From Mesodorylaimus sp. YZB2_4 (Eukaryota; Nematoda; Enoplea; Dorylaimida; Dorylaimidae), in NCBI GenBank assembly GCA_030248295.1, contig JASANH010000485.1, positions 1-64,000 of the forward strand: a stretch of DNA of 64,000 bases. Reading direction: 5' to 3'. Of the stretch, positions 34,858 through 46,340 are shown piece by piece; positions within the stretch are counted from its first letter, which is position 1; each line of letters opens with the position of its first letter. The notes below the pieces were generated by a model. That model was given only the letters and a program-made list of their open reading frames with translations, did not search any database and was not told the DNA's origin. The translations under genes and the position numbers were made by a program.

Positions 34858-35205
34858 GACCGGCCGCGGTGGTGCAGGGCGGTTCGGCATTCGTCTCTCC
34901 GTATTGCTGTCACACATATCACATATCGTTCGATCCCCGGTGATGGAGGTCGGTTTGTGAACCATAAACCCTCGCCGACCTTGCACACCAGGCCAAGGGT
35001 GACTCACCCAGTACTGTCGAGGTGCTTACAGCGGACTGGAGGGACAGAAGCCGAACGAGCAGACAGTCTCGGCTGTCCAACACCCGCCATCGTCTGAGTG
35101 TCAGTATCCAGTCGAGGTGCTTCGAGTGGAGACACGCAGAGGGACTCTGCTGTGCGCGCTGGTCCTCGCACAGCCTTGCTTACAAGGGTTTGGCTGCTGG
35201 CTGGC
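34858..35205 (+). mobile_element. Near full-length composite tRNA-derived SINE
   Basis: The head starts GGCCGCGGTGGTGCAGGGCG (A box) and reaches TCGTTCGATCCCCGG (B box) at about 34925, then GGGTGACTCACCC. The body follows (GTCGAGGTGCT, CAGACAGTCTCGGCTGTC, ACACCCGCCATCGTC, GAGGGACTCTGCTGTGCGCGCTGGTCC). Minus-oriented copies at 46715 and 47105 have the same order, so this is a family about 330-350 bp long. Overlapping ORFs on both strands are artefacts. Confidence 0.8.
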
Positions 35206-35540
35206 TATAGGCTAAAAAGAACTTCGACCAAAAAAATATTGCCCCATGAAATGCAAGGTCTTTTACAAAGGAAACAGAAATCGGAAACTGCTTTAGATAA
35301 CCGAGTCAGAAACTTCAAATCAAAGAAAATGTGTTATAAATTCTCTCTAACCACAGGCTAGCACCACGAGTCAGAGTAAGTACCCTGATTGCTGTCTACT
35401 GTATGTAGAGCACTGTCATCGCATGAATCCCTGAGCCCTGAGCACGCTACAGTGGCCTACCGCCAAGCAGTAATAGCGAGCACCAAGGCGCACCTCTGTG
35501 GAATTGTGCACTACGAATGTACTTATCTGAACTTGATTGT

Positions 35541-35843
35541 TCAATCCATTAGACGTAATCCTTGCGAAGCTGATATATCCTGACCTTCTGATACGTCATA
35601 CGTGGTATAGAGTTTGCATTTGGATTTTTCTTCCAAGTCGTGTACCCACCGATCCAGTTCTTCTTTGCTGCTGCACTTGAGATAGATAATAGCCTTGAAA
35701 TGGTTCGGATTTCCAGCGATCTTTTTCTCAACGATCTTATATTCGTATTCGTAATTGTCTGGTAACATATTCTTCATGTTCCGATAAAAATCTATGAAAC
35801 AGCTGCTCGAATATCCATCCAACGATCCAACGGGGGGCGGCAC
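35541..35843 (-). pseudogene. Possible transposase-associated DNA-binding fragment
   Basis: A minus-strand ORF of 100 residues with well-formed protein composition: 'FIDFYRNMKNMLPDNYEYEY', then 'HFKAIIYLKCSSKEELDRWV' and 'DLEEKSKCKLYTTYDV'. The W-xx-(D/E)(L/F)-xxx-(S/T)xxxxx(Y/F) layout recalls the N-terminal domains of MULE-type transposase-like proteins in invertebrates, but this is recall without alignment. It has no partner exons and ends in an unremarkable stop, so a fragment is likely. Confidence 0.3.
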
Positions 35844-35867
35844 TTCTGCTGTTTGGTCCCCAACATG

Positions 35868-36030
35868 GGTTAGCTTAGGCTGGTATCAGGCTTAGGCTTA
35901 GGCTTAGGCAGGCATATGACTTAGGCTTAGACTGATACTAGGCCTAGGCTTAGGCTTAGGCTCAGTCTGGTATAAAACTTAAGCTAAGGCTAATATCAGG
36001 CTTCAGCCAGCCTTATACTAGACTTTGTCT
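35868..36030. repeat. Degenerate (TTAGGC)n telomere-like tract between inverted flanks
   Basis: Runs such as GGCTTAGGCTTAGGCTTAGGC (35889-35910) and GGCTTAGGCTTAGGCTCAG alternate with CTAATATCAGGCTT-like variants. TTAGGC is the nematode-type telomere unit. The tract is bracketed by TGTTTGGTCCCCA (about 35850) and its inverse TGGGGACCAAAC (about 36029), so it may be the inside of a small TIR element rather than an old telomere. Confidence 0.55.
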
Positions 36031-37984
36031 GGGGACCAAACGGCAAAAGCGCCCAACGGGGAAGTGCCACAGAAAGCCAGTGCCATAAACATACCGCTTC
36101 TAGCAGACAGCGTATTGAGCAAGACCTAAGTAGCCAAGTTGTGGACATTTGTTAGTCCATAGTGCTTTCTGCCCAGCACTACCCACTGACTGACGTGGCC
36201 AGCTAAAGGCAAACATCTGTTTGCTACGAAACGTGAACTATATCTATGATGGACTTCAGGTTTTATGGAATCTGCGTCAACTGCAAACATTTGGCACAGA
36301 TGACCTAAAAAACATAGATGCGGCCACCTGGATGCCTGCGATTGTTGGACAAAACATGCAGTGCTGAACAAAATATACTATGCAAAACATGCTGGATCAT
36401 TTTTTGCTGAGTTAAAAACCAAACAAAATACCTATTTAGCGTAAGTATTAAATCAGAACAGGTACGCTGTAGCGATGCAGCATTAGGCAGTGGTTGGGTT
36501 TCTACAGTATGTCTGACTGCAGCTACTGATCTACAGTAAATAAAGTCTGCAGGCATGATCAGTATCTGTGTTTCTGAACATCCTCGACGCACTGTCTACA
36601 GCATTAGATAGGTACTACGTACGTGTGTATTACATGTGTAGCAGAGGTATAGTTTAGACAAAGGTCAAGCGACAAGCTTTTTGGCACTTTCTGGCAAAAC
36701 CCGAGTTCATGTTCCGCTAATAGCAGCTGAAGAGACCGCACACTGAAGAGACAGACACGTCGTAGCTATTGTAAGACCCTAGTCTCACAACAAGTCGATC
36801 AATCAGCGTAGTTTACTCGACCGCACCGTACGAGGCACATAGATGAGACTGACTTGAACACCGATACAACGTTAACACTGCAACTCACGAACCAATGGGT
36901 AACAAACGAGTCAGCATGATTTGCACCCGATATTTACTTAGGCCTAATATGCAAAGGTTGCAGGAATGCACCAGACACAGGTATCATTATCATGGCGCAC
37001 AAACTACAGTAGATCTTATGCCATAGACGACATAAGATATGACATCGATATGTGACATCTAGATCTTATGTCTTATATACACGGAGAGAGAGACGATGAA
37101 ACAGTTGCTTAGTGCTCACAGTCAGAGATTTCCCTTTACAAGACGAGAAGACTGCGTATCTTGCAGCCTTTTGCACAAAGCCGCCATCGGGTACTCAGGC
37201 CAACCAAAAAATTTACAGTGGACTCCAAACATTTTGGTTTCTTGATCCTAAATCATATGAAGTCGACCGAGATAGAAAATGTCTTCCAGAGTCTCTGTAC
37301 TGAACAGTACAGTAGGTAGCAACTTCGACTGGTTTCCGACGTCTCGGCCGCTGCTGATGTGATTGAGCGCTGTTCCTTCTGTTAATAAGATGCTCAGTGC
37401 TAAAGTCATTGTCAAGTACTCATTGCTCAGACTCCAAATTGTTATACGGAAATTTACCCTGAAATTTTCAATACTCGCATATTTTGGGCAAATGACATCT
37501 CTTCTTATTTTTTTGGACTCCGCTCACTTGAGTGCCGTCTGCTTTGCGTTGGCGGACCAGCCAACCGTGTTTTCGGTCAGTTAAATGTCGGGGATCGACT
37601 GATCGCAAAAACAACGTGTTATCTCATAATTTAGATATTATTTGCTACACTGGATCTCTGAAATCCATCTTGCTGATGGAAACTCCCAGCTTTCGCCCAT
37701 TTTTGCGAAGCGGCAAAGTGATTTGTGATGGCAGAGTTATTTACTGCAGGCTCTCACTTTCACTGCGACCCTGGCTTACGAGTATTGGTCTATCATCATC
37801 ACACTTGGCCTGGCGTGCACGGGACCGTCTTCTTATCGCTAGCTCGCGTTCGCAGCACCCAGTAACCCCCACTGTCTACACTATGTATTCTGATTCCTCC
37901 GTGTACAAAATAACGAAAGTCTGTTTGCTGTAGAAAATCAGAAGTTCAAGTCAGTCACAAATTCAGTGGCTGTGCAAGACATGA
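36031..37984. other. Intergenic, nothing recognised
   Basis: No protein-like ORF or repeat was recognised apart from short AGATCTTATG/CATAAGAT inverted words at 37010-37080. Confidence 0.3.
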
Positions 37985-38470
37985 TTGGAACTGACGTCGC
38001 AGATACGTTACTAGCATCCTGCGGCTTGACTCGTGACCAATGCACGGCATTCGCGAGAGCGAGGATCAATGGAGTGGTCGTACATTCGATAGCGTACAGG
38101 ACAAAACGAAGCACGTGCATCTAAGCGGTACATTGGCCATTTTTGTGACCCGAATGGGCCACTGCCAGGAGAAATCAGCCAGTTCATTGTCGCTGGCGGG
38201 ATAGCCTTGCGAAAATGCGAATTCATGATGTATTGTCTGACAATATCAAAAAAGATTCTCAGCCATCGATTGCAATTTTGAAGAAACTCTGGAATAATCG
38301 TCGCTATGGCTCTTATTTTAAACGTGTAACGCTGACTCAACCAACTCGTCTCATAGACTTGGCGTGTTTCGAATGTATTTGTATGCTTATCCCATGCGGC
38401 TATGTGGCGTACTTGACTGATATTGCTCATAGTTATGAGCATAATTAAATTAGACGATGGGATGGTAGAA
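37985..38470 (+). pseudogene. Remnant of a transposon-associated C-terminal domain
   Basis: On the plus strand, frame-interrupted translation reads RARINGVVVHSIAYRTKR near 38060-38110, then a SDNIKKDSQPSI segment and RRYGSYFKRV, and ends CGYVAYLTDIAHSYEHN* at 38447. The pattern 'inGvvyHS..Y.R...R' through 'Pc.y.a.L.n.YEHD' is familiar from C-terminal domains of invertebrate transposon-derived ORFs. At least one internal stop (38121) shows it is dead. The family name is uncertain. Confidence 0.4.
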
Positions 38471-39957
38471 CATTGCTGAATCTGAAGTATAGCGGGTAAC
38501 AATTTTCGAAGAGCGGAGCTAGATTTTAAGGTTGTCAAAATAAGGTTTGCTAATATCGCTTTTTAGGCAGCAAGCTTTCTTCAGCGGAGCTATAAGATTT
38601 CTTATCGAACTTAAGACATTCTTATGAATCCATAAATGGTGATAGGCCTTACAAGAATTTTTGTAACTCTTATAAATGTCTTATGAGTCGTAGGTGGACT
38701 CACGAAAAACAGGCTCTCGTATGTTTTCTTATGGGTCTTCTCAGGTAATCATAAGAGCTGTCAACGTGGGTTTTTGGTGCTAGCATTCGCCTGTCATCTA
38801 ATCGTAAGACTCTCTGACTGCCTCTGCCATGGATACCTTGTTGCTGTCATGCTGTATCGCTTGAGAGCATATTGAATTCGCTCCTTAAACAGTGACAGTA
38901 CAGATATCGTCCATGGTTCTTCGAGATGATCAGATGTTCTGTTCACAAAGTCTCATTTCACTCCACTTCTCACAGTTGGAAGTGAAGTTGTCCTTCTAAA
39001 CTACACATGAAGGTACGCTTCTTGAAGGGAATTGAATTCTGAGCCAAAACATCTGTTTTCTACGAACATTATAAACATAAGGTGAAAAATTTATAAAAAA
39101 GGCAAACGCAATAAAATTGCGAGCCTGACAGCAATATGGAAGATGCCAGGAGGAAGTTGTCAGCCCCCTAACTTCAGGCCTTACTCAAACGCACCCCGAC
39201 AAATTGCATTCCTAATGTCCAGCTACACCTACCAGCGTTTCTAAAACGAGCAAGTCTTTTTTTGGAAAAAGTATTCATCACCAAGTGAAAGTTCGCTGCG
39301 GGAAATTGAGCTTGTTACGATAATCAAAGGATATTTCATAAATGTCTCGACGTTGTGGGCAGCAATTATTTTCAGTGTCACACAAAATTATGGCATTCCC
39401 TGCAGTGAGAAGAAAAAATCACAGCATAAAGCACACTGAACAATATTGTCCAGGGGGTCTTTCTTATCCTGCTAGATAAACGGGATGATCCGTCATCGTG
39501 CTCTGTATTGATTTTCTGAAGGATTACTATTCGTCGAAGGACATATGAGCATTTCAATTCCTCGTAAGTAGCCACCCAATACATTAGCGATTTCAAGTCG
39601 AATCACGCTTTACTCAAAAATTCTTACTGACACGGCTCGACAAAAAAGGACTTGTGGAACAGGGCGATCCTTCATTTCCCATACTTGAGCTTCCTATGAA
39701 GCCCGAGTTGGTGAGCTCGGAAATGAGCCGAGGATAGGAATTGCAGATAAATGCTGTTGACGTATAATCGAATAGGAAACGCGTTCCGTTGAAGAGCACC
39801 ATAAACAGGTTGCTATTAGGAAGACCTTGACACCCACACGAACGGCCAAGTCTCTCATCGCTAGCTCACCCGTAGAGCGAGGGCGTTTGTTTCATGGTCG
39901 CTGAGACTAGTCTCTTGCCGCACTGGATTAGCGCCCGCTAGCAACCGTCCGCCAGTC
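38471..39957. other. Intergenic; TCTTATG-rich stretch at 38575-38800
   Basis: Recurrent CTTATGA/TCATAAG words in both orientations between 38575 and 38810 suggest a small foldback remnant. Nothing else was recognised. The promoter of the peptide gene at 39958 should lie at the right end. Confidence 0.3.
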
Positions 39958-40479
39958 ATGGTCATCAAACACATATTCTGCATATGGATTATGGTTATCC
40001 TCGCGTGCTACATCGTGTACGGGCAACAAGGTCTGGCCAACTTCGAGGTACTGTTGGTGTTGGTGCTGTAAATTTGTTTGCCTGATACTGTATATTCAGC
40101 TGTTTGACGATTTTGACACAGTTAATTCCTGTCTATGGTTTGGCATGCCAACTACGCAGCTCAATCAACTTTAGATGACTGGCTTGATTTTTTCGAGCCA
40201 GTCTCTGATCTTTTGTGTTCATGATATCAATTGCACAAAATGCGTTTGTAAAACCCGATTATAAGTCAAATTTATTTTTGATCTAAATTATAGGAAGGAC
40301 CGATTCACAAATGGACAGGCTCTAACCCGTACTACTATGTCGCAACACGAGACGGTACCATACGCCGATCCTTAAGCGGGTTATCACCTTGGCGGCAAAT
40401 CCTGGCCAAGAAATGGAATCAGTCTGGCTCCGCTTTGGATAGGTTTAAGATAATAGTGCACGGAGCAAGGGGCAAATAA
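39958..40479 (+). CDS. Small secreted peptide precursor, 2 exons
   Basis: Exon 1 is 39958-40047 and exon 2 is 40294-40479, with a GAG|GTACTG donor and an AAATTATAG|GAAGG acceptor preceded by a T-rich tract. The frame stays open across the junction and gives 91 residues. Residues 1-22 form a classical signal peptide (MVIKH, then a hydrophobic core ending near VYG). The remainder is short and basic, with no cysteines. It has an IRR site and a KK site of the kind prohormone convertases use, and ends ARGK, where removal of K would expose a C-terminal Gly for amidation. It has no similarity I recognise. A neuropeptide or other secreted peptide precursor is the best reading; a chance open frame is possible but unlikely given signal peptide plus clean splice sites. 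Confidence 0.6.
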
Positions 40480-41329
40480 CCTTAGTTTATGGAAACTACT
40501 TCAATTCTGGTGATAATACAGGATGCTGCCCTTGCCAAAAAATGGTTGGGTACAGGCATTGTTATCTAATAAATGAATGACTGGAATGAATCATCAAGGA
40601 TTTCGTGATATCTGCGCTGACTTTCTGCCGAACACGTTCATGCTTTAGTAGCCTGCTTTTTAAAATTTTTAGAGCGTCTACAGTATAGTTTGAGGAAATT
40701 TTTAAATACAGACATGTTCTGGAGGTCCTTTTTTGTGTCGAATACTCGCACTCGCATCACGCTCCAATTTCATCCTATACCTTTATTAGGTGATCTTTCA
40801 ATCTATTGGTCATTTAGCTGGCACAAAATGCCAGAATACCCACAGTATAGATCTGTCAAAGCATGGTCGGACCTATTCCTGGGAAGAAGATAAAAACCCG
40901 AGCCGCATACCAATTCACCAATTCTGGGCTTCAATGTGGCACATGGTCTCGCTCTTCCAGAGGTAATCAAGGTGCAGGACGATATCAAATGCGGTCTTGG
41001 TTCCCGATCTTTGACTTTGACAGAGTGAACAGTCGTTAAATGAGGCCTCCAAGTCATGTGTCTCTGTTTCTATGCTCGAGGAGTGCGAGTCGTCGCGGCA
41101 CTGCTTACGAAGACAACGACGTTGCTCGCTTGCAAGGCTGAACATGACCCTTGCTTCTTACAAAACGAATCAATATAAATCAATAAATGAATCCCGCTGT
41201 TCGCGCACATCAGTCATTAAAACTATTTTGGTATAAATTCCGCAGAATCCTCGCTTGTTACCATGGAGCTCATGGAGGAAGGAGATGGCCATGAAGATGA
41301 CAGGAGATTGGATTTCAAAGTGATCTGAC
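40480..41329. other. Intergenic, nothing recognised
   Basis: Sequence downstream of the peptide gene; no supported coding frame or repeat boundary. Confidence 0.3.
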
Positions 41330-41560
41330 CAAGGATATCCGAAAAAGGGGGGCTTGTACGGCTTCGAACAGGTGGAGCCAGAGCACCTAAGTGGTGTGAG
41401 ATTTGAGAGACCGAAGTCTCCAGGACTCTTATAGCAAGCAGCAAAGCTTTTCTTACGACTGCGGCTGCGCCCGAAACAACCAGAGGGGCTGACCCAAGTC
41501 AGGGGATAGTATCGATCTTCCGACAGCCCAGGAAGGTCCACGGTACACCTGTACAAGAGT
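41330..41560. repeat. Structured dispersed repeat, copy B
   Basis: On the minus strand: GATACTATCCCCTGAC, a GGTTGTTTCGGGCGCAGCCG block and a hairpin GGAGAC-TTCG-GTCTCT (41406-41421). Copy A has a hairpin with the same TTCG loop but a different, fully paired stem. The overlapping minus-strand ORF (41170-41556) is probably not a gene. Confidence 0.45.
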
Positions 41561-42024
41561 ACCTGCTGTTACTAACGTAAGCCTCTGTAGTGGTATGAAG
41601 GCCTAATGATAAGTGCAGTAAATACTCTGCTGCTTTTTTCAAATTTGTCCAAGGCGGGGGATTTATTTGATGGGGAAACTATTTCAGGGGAAAATGTGCA
41701 GTAAGTTCTCCTGAATATTGCGAATCCTCACTAGACAGCAGGTACTGTAAGATTTCAATGGGGTATCTGAGGGGGCCTAAACTGCAGGATCTCAAATACT
41801 TTTCACACTGTCCTTTCGAGAATACGGCCGCAGGTCTAGCATGTATGCTCCTGAAAAAAGGCATACAATAACCACTACATACAGTCTGTACAAAGTGAAA
41901 AGTAGAAGCACTATCATGGTGGAAACGAGCACAATCAATATTGACGAAGAAGATAAGGTAATGAGCTATGATTATTTCTGATATTTTCCTGCGTCGGGTC
42001 TAAAATATTGGCGTACATAGAGAA

Positions 42025-42140
42025 TTTCTTTAAAAATCTGTTATCACAGGATGAGAAGGTTTGCCCAGCCACCGTATTCGAGCCAAATGCAAGACGAGAC
42101 TAGGTTGGCTGAGGCCCACTCGGCTGCGTGGCTTTGTGGC
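42025..42140. repeat. Dispersed repeat (pairs with 11910-12030)
   Basis: AAATCTGTTATCAC, AGGTTTGCCCAGCCACC, AAATGCAAGACGAGAC and AGGTTGGCTGAG occur in the same order as at 11910-12030. The element is otherwise unknown. Confidence 0.65.
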
Positions 42141-42804
42141 CGGGCTAAACAGGCAACTGGTGTGCCTGTTGATAATAGTACTTCTTATACTGTAAACTTG
42201 AATAGTGTAAGGTACACCTACTTGAGGCCCCATCAGACTTCGGTTGCTCAATCACCAAACACACCGAGGGGCCCCAACACGACACGTATGGTGTGTGTCC
42301 TCGCAATCCGCATTCTCACGCACCAAGGCCTGAAGTGGCCTTAGATGAGAGGCAAATCTGTCTGAAACACGAAACAGTACTGTTTACCGGCCACAATTCC
42401 GCCCAGCCAATTTGCGTTCTATTTTTCGAGTTTACTCTGCGATACATCTGATCATGCTTATCATTTTGAATACGATATGTAATACAGCCTTTTCAATAAT
42501 AGGCCTCACTATCTGAAATCACGACTTTATCCCAGGCAATATTGAGCAGGAGCAGTGTGTATTTCTAAGAAATATCACCCATCAATGACTTACAAATGGC
42601 ACTCGCCCTGCACACTATTGTCCTTATTTTTTTCAAGGCTGTTCGATAAAGCTGGTCTGTCGCGTGATCAAAACTTGTAAGTTACTCTTTCACACCTGTA
42701 TCTTCTATCCTGCACCAATCAACTGCTACATTTAGAGACTGTTGGCGAATTCGTGTCATACTGTAGGTCATCACTTCGAGAGACACCACCATATTGAATA
42801 CAAC

Positions 42805-43862
42805 ATGCTAAATTTGAATAGTTGTAACTTCTCTAACCTTACAGTTACTGTTACAACTCACCTATACTTTATCACATTTTATATATTCCTGCCATATTAC
42901 CTTACCATTGGACTACTCTCAAACATTCTTCTTGTTATCGCTCTAACCAAACAAGCCAAACTGGAGAAAGGGTTTGCCTACCAACTTATTTTAGTTTGTT
43001 GCAAAACGTTTCACAACCTAATCTTCGGGATATTTTTGGCCAGCGCATATTGGTTTGCCGGTTTAGGCGGAATATGCGCCACGTGGTTTGTATCAAACTT
43101 TTATCTTATGTATACAACAATAAGTGTTCTAACCTGCTTTGCAATATTTAGGTGTATTTTCTTCTTTATTGTTCACAGTAGCTGTGACTTGTGATCGGGT
43201 GTTCGCTTTGAGGAAGCCCTTATCGTATAAAGGTATAAATCATAATCGACATAAACTAGCAACAGTTATTATAATTTTCATACTGTCATTAGGACTGAGC
43301 TTACGTTAGATAGAAATTGGGCGTGTGAGATAATACCCGATGGTAACAGCACGAATTATATTTTTATAAATAGTAAGAATTATGCCAACATGCCGTGGGC
43401 TCAAGCCATAGAAAATGTGCGTACATGGTCTCGTATCGGGTTAGTTATACTTTTGGTTATACTCAATTCTTTTGTGGCTATTTTTTATAAAATTCGTGCA
43501 GAAAGGCTAAAAACGATGGCCATATCGAATCAAGAAAAGAGGCGAACAAAGATTTAGTTATTTTATGCGTTTGTCAATCTTGTTTAACTTTTTTGGATCA
43601 AACGACACACGCCATTACGATGATGATTAAACAGCTGGACCCATATTGGTTGAAATGCAAAGTTGTCATGGCACCAGAAGCCGACAGCTCGATCTTTCTG
43701 GCCAGCGCGTTAGAATTTTATCTTATAATTTTAGTTAACCAAAAGCTCCGAAAAAGTATTTTGCAATTGCTATGCAGCAAAACGAGCCAAATATATCCAG
43801 CTGGGGCGACCCCCACGGGTGGAGGAGTGAATAGTCGAAGTGTCCATGGAAATAATAGTTAG
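42805..43862 (+). pseudogene. GPCR pseudogene with three frameshifts
   Basis: ATG 42805 opens a 7TM-like protein with N-glycosylation sites (NFSNLT). TM1 and TM2 are in the first frame, which also covers the start of TM3. Near 43150 the match passes to the next frame, reading AVTCDRVFALRKPLSYK (a DRV version of DRY, then the second loop and TM4). Near 43305 it returns to the first frame (NWACEIIPDGNS, the second extracellular loop, then TM5). Near 43540 it passes to the third frame for TM6 and TM7 (FLASALEFYLIILVNQKLRK), ending at a stop at 43862. Introns do not explain shifts within helices. It belongs to a different subtype from 6856 and 20019. It is a decayed receptor gene; which ligand it once bound is unknown. 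Confidence 0.75.
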
Positions 43863-44037
43863 GAGCGTCATATGCGTGAGTGTGTGTCGTGGAACATACA
43901 ACATATACTAGCGAGGGAACTGACACTTCATGGAATGGGAGGCCCATGAAGGGTGACACAAATCGCGAGTGCCACTGCAGATAGTGTGCTCGTATACCGA
44001 ATTATATTGGTATTATTACTGTATCTACGCTTGCACA

Positions 44038-44205
44038 TATTCTTTATCGAGCATCGCAACACTTAGTGCAACATAGTCTGGTGAATTCGTGTTTTCCCTT
44101 CAAAAATGCGTTCGTTCACCTCTGTAATTGATAAACATGCCGGTAAAAAAAATCTCTGAGTTCTGACAGCCATACCAGCCGCTACAACAGAATGTCCTCC
44201 CACAC
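44038..44205. repeat. Dispersed repeat, copy 1 (pairs with 46193-46340)
   Basis: About 150 bp share ATATTCTTT, CGCAACA-TTAG, CTGGTGAATTCGT, AAAAAAATCTCT, TTCTGACAGCCATA and GCCGCT-CAA, in order, with the copy 2.1 kb downstream. Same orientation; class unknown. Confidence 0.65.
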
Positions 44206-44629
44206 TGTTTTCTTGCACATACAAGGGCAGGGTCTCTCAGGGAGCACATTTATATGAGTAAGGGCTGACATTATTGCCTAATCAATCATTCGCTAAAACA
44301 CTAATTAAATTTCGCGCAGCAAAGAGTCATTTATAGGCTTCATCAGGCTTCAGCAATTAGGAGCAGAATTTTTCTTCAGACGCCCTTTAGACGCAAATCG
44401 CCTCGGTGACTGGGCTACTCTTGCGCAAGTTTGCCATCAGTCAGATGACAGAAACATAGCCTTGAAGCCCGCCCTCCTCTTGCTTATATGCAATGAAGCG
44501 AATTATCGCAACGCAAATCGGGACTTTGTTCTGTAAAACTGACGATGAGTGCCCACGCTGTCATCAGGAGTGCGTAGTATACCCAACGCACAGCAACCCA
44601 GCCTGGGTACTCTGTCGCGGAGAGAAGAA

Positions 44630-44790
44630 TTGTAGCCAAACCTCCCTTGCCGACAGCAAAACACGGACTGAATATCCACTTTAATACGACTGGGGGAGTG
44701 ACCAGCGGAGCTTTTGCACCGCGCCGAAAGCCTTTAGACCTAGTCCATGGCTGAAACATCACCTTGACGGGTCACGCCCCGAGCTGCTGG
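44630..44790. repeat. Structured dispersed repeat, copy C (diverged)
   Basis: It shares GATACTCT, TGATGTTTCAGCC and a GGC-TTTCG-GC hairpin-like segment (minus strand) with copies A and B, in a similar order. It is the weakest of the three copies. Confidence 0.3.
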
Positions 44791-45654
44791 CTACGGGCAC
44801 TCTAGCCAGAGTATCGGCTGCTACTCTAGCCTCTACAGGATTGAGTGCACTTCGATCAAGGTAAAGTCAATTTTTACGACGCTTACTTCTTGACCCACCC
44901 GCGCGATTTGTGCGAGCCCCACATTTTCGCTTTGTCCTCAGCCTCACCAGAATCGAAATTCTGTCCCTTGAGCTTGGAGTTGTTACGCTTCTTTATAATT
45001 TCAGTGATACTTCCAGAAGTTTCCTTTTGCGCGTTTGATCGATCATGTGCATGCACCACTATTTCACAAAAGAAAGACTACAACTCGTCGTCATCATCAT
45101 CATCCCGCTCCAATCAGTCCTCACCCTTTGTCCGCTGTCCTTGACATACTGTAAATCATTGATTCGAGACTTTGATTGAGCCACATCCTGTCTGTACTTT
45201 TACACTTGTTTTTTCGAAGAAGAAGCCGCTTTACCTTTGGCTGCCCATTGCTTTGAACTCCTTATACGCGACCTCATCACCCCATATACCAAACTTGGTA
45301 CAATGGTCCCTCTTGCAAGCCTCCGATAGGCGATGTTTCCGTTTCTGTTTTTTGATTCCAATCTGGCAGTTTCTTCTATTTAGAATTGCAGAATTGCCAA
45401 TTTACTGCGTAAATACTTTTAAATAATGTCGAGGGCACAACAGATGAAAAAATGGAGGCTGAACATTTCGAAACAGATGAACGCATCATGTTCATGTTCA
45501 TGTTTTACCACATCACCAAACGCTACGCACAGAAGACAAACACAAAAACCGCCCAGGCGACACACTCATTCCCTTCGCTGCGCACCTGGCAACAATGCCA
45601 ACCCAAGCCCGAGGCGGACAGATCGAACACACCACGCGCCCCCAACCGAAACCC
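44791..45654. other. Intergenic, nothing recognised
   Basis: A few low-complexity stretches (CATCATCATCAT at about 45093); no supported gene. Confidence 0.3.
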
Positions 45655-45735
45655 GACGAGCCCAGCCACTCGACTGAACCACTGCAGCCGTTCAGAAAAT
45701 CGATGTGCCTGAGGCTGCATGTGTGCCTCAGCTCA
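45655..45735 (-). mobile_element. SINE fragment
   Basis: 'GCCACTCGACTGAACCACTGCAGCCGTTCAGAAAATCGATGTG' closely matches the head end of the copy at 47105-47375 (CCACTCGACTGAACCATTGTACCCCCGCTCAGAAAATCCATGTG). Only this end is present. Confidence 0.55.
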
Positions 45736-46192
45736 CTAGTTCGCGACAAAAACGAAAAATTCTCATCGTTTCTAGAAAGGTCTGTTATCGCACTGCGCAT
45801 AGCGATGCATGGCCAAGAATGGCAGGTCTACTCGGTCAGAGAGAGGGCATCACATGCCGCGCATTCCACATGTAATAGGAGGTGTTGCCCTACATTGGAG
45901 AAGATACCCTTACCGCGTGGAGCGGATGGTCTCAAGCCCCTCCAGGCAGGCTACCAAGTCGTAGGAAGCGGATACATCAGCCCGACGGGTTTCTGCTTCG
46001 CCCTGGGGTAGCGAAGCGTAGCCAAGGCAGCTGATAAACTGTATATGGCGGCCAGTCAAGGCAACCAATCTTCTCCACAGGACAAACACACCTACTAACC
46101 ACACAGGCATAGGCATCAGCGCCACAATGCATGCGTGTTCTGGGTAAGATGTCAAGGATACTGCTGCTGTTTGGGCGGGCTCTCAAAGGCCA

Positions 46193-46340
46193 TATTCTTT
46201 GTCCAGCACCGCAACATTAGGCGACTGGTGAATTCGTATTTCCACTTCACTAATGTGTCAATTCAACTATGTGGACATGTGGGCAAAAAAATCTCTCACT
46301 TCTGACAGCCATAAGAGCCGCTCAAACAGCTGAGGTGTTT
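46193..46340. repeat. Dispersed repeat, copy 2 (pairs with 44038-44205)
   Basis: See the partner copy. It shares CTGGTGAATTCGT, AAAAAAATCTCT and CTTCTGACAGCCATA. Confidence 0.65.

Noticed and set aside
34543..35007. 154-residue minus-strand ORF
   Set aside because: It overlaps the SINE and the last exon of the membrane-protein gene; its composition follows the repeat.
41170..41556. 128-residue minus-strand ORF with a partial counterpart at 8447-8746
   Set aside because: The resemblance comes from DNA-level repeat homology (structured repeat copies A and B); there is no recognisable protein family.
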